Part shown: positions 60,999 through 64,000 of the stretch, piece by piece
Position numbering within the stretch: the first letter of the stretch is position 1
How the letters are laid out: each line of letters begins with the position of its first letter
Source of the DNA: Punica granatum
Taxonomy: Eukaryota > Streptophyta > Magnoliopsida > Myrtales > Lythraceae
Length of the DNA stretch: 64,000 bases
Assembly: GCF_007655135.1 (NCBI RefSeq)
Contig: NC_045130.1
Location: forward strand, 30,314,605-30,378,604
Direction of reading: 5' to 3'
The notes under the pieces: model-generated
What the model was told of the DNA's origin: nothing
Seen by the model: only the letters and a program-made list of their open reading frames with translations
The model's database searches: none
Translations under genes and position numbers: made by a program

Positions 60999-61202
60999 CA
61001 AGGGCGAAGCCAGGATTTCTGTCGAGGGGGGGCAAAAATATTATAATAAATATAATTTTGGGGTAAAATTTTAAAAATTCAAAGTTCAAGGGGACAATGG
61101 GAGCAAAAATATTACAATAAACATACTTTTGGAGTAAAATTTTAAAAAATTTAAAGTTTAGGGGGGCAATTGCCCCCTGCTAATATGTTGGCTCCGCTCC
61201 TG
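60999..61202. mobile_element. hAT-type MITE, copy 3 (inverted relative to copies 1 and 2)
   Basis: The ends CAAGGGCGAAGCCAGG and TTGGCTCCGCTCCTG are inverted repeats. A perfect 8-bp target duplication GTTACAAC lies at 60991-60998 and 61203-61210. The interior GGGGCAATTGCCCCC is the family hallmark. No coding capacity. Confidence 0.93.
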
Positions 61203-61371
61203 GTTACAACCATAGGGTGACCCCCATACGTGGGATGTGAATATGATGCACTAAGGAGCATGCAATCAATTTTATTTCCATAAGGATTTTCTGGAAATAA
61301 ATAGCATATGGTGTCATTTATTTGCTTTCCTAATTTTGTACATACTCAAGAATAAATAACATGGAAGGATA

Positions 61372-61590
61372 ACCACCAGCACAGTGATCTAGTGGTTAAG
61401 TATCAAGCGCTCCATTTGAACATCATGAATTCGAATCATTGAGGACGTAGAACTCGCCACTATGTGGGTGTATTATGGCTAAAGTCTCAGTGAGTTATGG
61501 CGAAAGGAACATTTCGTGGCGGTTAGGTTCCTTTAGTTGGGGCAGCCCGTAATAACCCGACCTAACCTTTTATTCATAAAAAAAAAAAAC
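61372..61590 (+). mobile_element. tRNA-derived SINE with target duplication
   Basis: It begins ACCACCAGCACAGTGATCTA. An A-box-like TCTAGTGGTTAAG and a B-box-like GAATTCGAATCATTG are at tRNA spacing. The 3' end is a run of A. A 9-bp direct repeat GGAAGGATA flanks it (61363-61371 and 61593-61601). These are the standard marks of a SINE moved by LINE machinery. It is distinct from families 1 and 2. Confidence 0.88.
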
Positions 61591-61601
61591 AGGGAAGGAT
61601 A

Positions 61602-62059
61602 TAATTGATTAATTTGATTCTTCGTTAAGGAAGGTGAGCTTCCTTGAAAGCTCCAGTAGAAAACTTGGACTTCGTTAACAAAAAAAAAAAAAAAAAAAAA
61701 ATTCAAAGTTTCTTCTATGACTTGGAAAATTGTCCCAAGAATCGTCAAAAGCTTTTGATCAGATTGTTCTTCTCCAATTTCAGAACTTCTCATCCTTGGG
61801 ATCGTCTTCTCCCGATATTCCTAGAGTCTCAACGATATCATAATGAGAGGTACGATTATTTCGTATCCATTTCGGGTTTAATTCTTTGCCTCTGGTCTGT
61901 ATGTAATGTATGATATCTTGAATGGAAGGTCCTGAGAAGAGTCTTCTGCATACAAAAATCTTGATCTAGTGAAGTTTCGGTGCTGCAGGCGATCAGGAAA
62001 TCTGAATTGCCCTGTCGATATATCGACTTCAGAGTGAATGAACGGGCAATCTTACTTCG
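61602..62059. other. Region upstream of the At4g04980-like gene
   Basis: A run of more than 20 A residues lies at about 61680-61701. The open frame 61644-61913 has no recognised homology. It probably holds the promoter or first exons of the gene downstream. Confidence 0.4.
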
Positions 62060-62177
62060 ATGGTGGAACTCCGGAGAACTATTGTTCTCAGACAAATCAC
62101 TGACTCGGCCCTCGTGCCATGGCTCTCATAATATCAATCAAGGAAGTACTCTCACACCTCTTCTTCGACCCTCGTAA
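62060..62177 (+). pseudogene. Candidate upstream exon of the At4g04980-like gene, frame broken
   Basis: From the ATG at 62060 the frame gives MVELRRTIVLRQITDSA. One base later the other frame continues PSCHGSHNINQ. Together these resemble the N-terminal ELRR(K)TI..FRDI.DLPPC.GS..IN motif of At4g04980-like proteins. The shift near 62105-62110 and a stop at 62129-62131 mean the exon cannot be read through as it stands. It could be a real mutation, a sequencing error or an unrecognised intron. Confidence 0.4.
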
Positions 62178-62345
62178 TAAATGGAACGTCTTGGAGGGAT
62201 TATCGGCTCTGAGATGGCAAGAACCCGAACGATGCAGATGAAGAAAGCAGCGATAGACCAGGTCCACTTACTCTCTGACGATAAATACCCTTTCGCTCAA
62301 ACTTGGGACTCTATGCCGATATTAATTGTATTGATAGATTGAGTA

Positions 62346-64000
62346 ATGGAACAGGGTGTGGCGCGTGTTTGTGAAGCTCTGAAATCGATCGGAGAATTGT
62401 GGAAAATGAATTACGTTTGGATTGATAGGATCAGATGTAGTGGGACGGAAGAAGAAAGCCATGGGAAAGTCGGTAGGTTTGTGCGACCGGTTATTCTTTA
62501 TGACCGAGAATTCCACGTATTAACTTTATGGCTCGATTTTGATTTGCAGTTGATGAAGTCTTGGGGATGCTGGAAGGGATGATATGTGTAATGAGGGGAA
62601 GAGAGTCTAATGGAATGGGGAAGTTCAACAGCAATTGTGATGCATTGGCCACAGCTCTCCATGCTCACTTTTCTCAAGCAGCAGTGGAAGGGCAGAGGAG
62701 CAGTTCGAGCCGAAATGAGAGGGAAGCAGCAGCACCGGATGAATTTCTTCAGTCATCACCGCCGCCACCATTGCCACAGCCTCATCCTCCTCAATCTTCA
62801 GCTCGAAGTTCACCACAGCTCACACCTACTAATCCTCGAATTCCATCGCCGGTACTGCCACCGCCTGAAACTCATCCTCGGCTTGCAGCTCGAATTCCTC
62901 TACCACCAACCCCTCCTCCTGCTCGAATACCAAAAGTAATGCCAACTCCTCCTGCTCCTCCTCCTCCTCCATCTCCGTCGCCACTTTCTCCTCTGTACTC
63001 TCAAATTCCTCCACCGCCACCCCCTCCACCTGCTCGAGTTCCGCTGTCACGACCTCCTCCTCCCTCTCAAGTTCCATCACCAACTCCTCCTCCTCCTCGA
63101 CCGCTGCCACCAACTCCTCCTCCTCCTCCTCTTGCACCACCTAAATTGCTGCCTGAATCACCACCAACCAAAGCAGCTAGTGGCCCACTACCACCTCCCC
63201 CGCCTCCGCCACCAGCCACTCCGAAGATATCACGAACTACAAAAGCAACAACAGCACCTCAGCCACCACCGCCTCCAATGCCTTCAATAGGATCGGCGCC
63301 GCCACCACCACTGCAGGCACCACTTGTAAAAGGAACCGCTGCAGCTCCGCCACCCCCTCCACCAGGTGCAGGAAGAACCTTTTACCCCCGGAAACCGACC
63401 ACCAAGCTGAAGAGATCGACCCAAATTAGCAAACTTCATCGTCTTCTCAAGGCGAAAATGGAGGGATCCAATCTCGATGACAAATCGATTGATAATGCCA
63501 GGAAAGCTCAGGTTAAAGCCTCGTCCGATGGCGGTAAACAAGGGATGAGTGATACCATTGCAGAGATGACTAAAAGGTAAACATTTCAGCCTCATTGGTC
63601 GGAAAATTGCGCTATCAAAAGATTTGATTTCCTTTCGTGCCATTCCAGATCGGCGTACTTTCAGGAGATTGAGAGAGATGTCCAGACATACACGAAACCG
63701 ATCATGGAACTGAGAGCTAAGCTAACCACTTTCAAGAACACGGACATGATTGAGCTGCTAAAGTTCCGTAACCAAATCGAATCCCTCCTTGAAAAGTTGA
63801 CTGATGAATCCCAGGTCGGTCCAATCACAGTGGTAACATGACGTCGCCTGAACCTGATTAGTAGTATATGGGATTTAGACTATATACGTTGCAATTTGCA
63901 GGTCCTAAGAAGGTTCGAAGGCTTCCCCATGAACAAATTAGAGAGCCTGCGAGCAGCTGCTGCTCTCTACATGAAACTCGAGACTTTCAATGCCGACTTG
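62346..64000 (+). CDS. Proline-rich protein, At4g04980/CHUP1-IPGA1 related (3' end beyond window)
   Basis: Exons 62346-62472, 62550-63576, 63649-63814 and 63902-64000 join in phase, giving 473 visible residues. The first exon encodes CEALKSIGELWKMNYVWID, a block conserved in At4g04980-like proteins. A long polyproline region (about residues 112-320, many runs of 4-9 prolines) follows. Then comes a conserved C-terminal unit: KLKRSTQISKLHRLLKAKME, IAEMTKRSAYFQEIERDVQ, LLKFRNQIESLLEKLTDESQ and VLRRFEGFPMNKLESLRAAA. This last unit is shared with CHUP1 and IPGA1, which act on actin-dependent chloroplast positioning and microtubule order; the function of the At4g04980 branch is unknown to me. The ATG at 62346 has an in-frame stop 4 bases upstream, so either translation starts here or an exon is spliced in from upstream. 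Antisense frames over the proline region are codon-bias shadows. Confidence 0.85.

Noticed and set aside
62829..63140. Minus-strand Glu/Val-rich protein
   Set aside because: Antisense shadow of the polyproline coding region.
1..64000. CRISPR arrays, phage genes, bacterial operons, organelle inserts, tRNA or rRNA genes
   Set aside because: No regularly spaced repeats, no prokaryotic gene layout and no recognisable organelle, tRNA or rRNA sequence were seen; SINE heads are tRNA-like but not tRNA genes.

Overview
The window is nuclear DNA from a flowering plant, almost certainly a eudicot. Genes are widely spaced and split by many GT-AG introns, the DNA between them is A+T rich, and transposable elements of at least seven kinds fill the gaps. 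The species cannot be fixed from sequence reading alone. No bacterial, organellar, tRNA, rRNA or CRISPR feature was seen.

Three genes look intact and one runs off the end. (1) 13104-14694 (+) encodes an F-box/leucine-rich-repeat protein in three exons. (2) 20471-32017 (-) encodes the largest subunit of RNA polymerase I (NRPA1); I could place 21 exons whose reading phases all agree, giving 1687 residues with the catalytic [12 protein letters not shown] motif. (3) 43995-48836 (+) encodes a COP1-interacting protein 7 (CIP7)-like protein in nine exons, 885 residues. (4) 62346-64000 (+) is the visible part of a proline-rich protein related to Arabidopsis At4g04980 and CHUP1/IPGA1.

Broken genes: a frameshifted F-box paralogue at 4725-6131, a third F-box fragment at 2845-3107, and a decayed, intron-bearing copy of an ankyrin-repeat (integrin-linked-kinase-like) protein kinase at 18215-19465 (-).

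Mobile DNA by region: 6.1-7.6 kb, a Copia gag remnant split by a hAT MITE; 9.5-11.1 kb, a long-TIR Mutator-like element with a perfect 9-bp target duplication; 16.9-17.7 kb, a second hAT MITE and a CACTA-like element; 32.7-33.5 kb, another Mutator-like element; 36.9-37.7 kb, a Harbinger MITE inside a possible solo LTR; 38.8-39.9 kb, two different Mutator-like elements sharing three copies of one 9-bp target site; 40.3-41.4 kb, a CACTA MITE; 52.9-58.7 kb, an old Copia retrotransposon with a perfect TTAAG duplication that holds a solo LTR (ATTAG duplication), a 1.15-kb DNA element inside its 5' LTR and decayed pol; 60-61.6 kb, SINEs and a third hAT MITE.

The genes do not form a functional cluster. 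The F-box copies are a local duplication. The others are housekeeping or light-signalling and cytoskeletal genes separated by repeats. I found no convincing new biological system. The most informative signals are the transposon nesting and target-site reuse.
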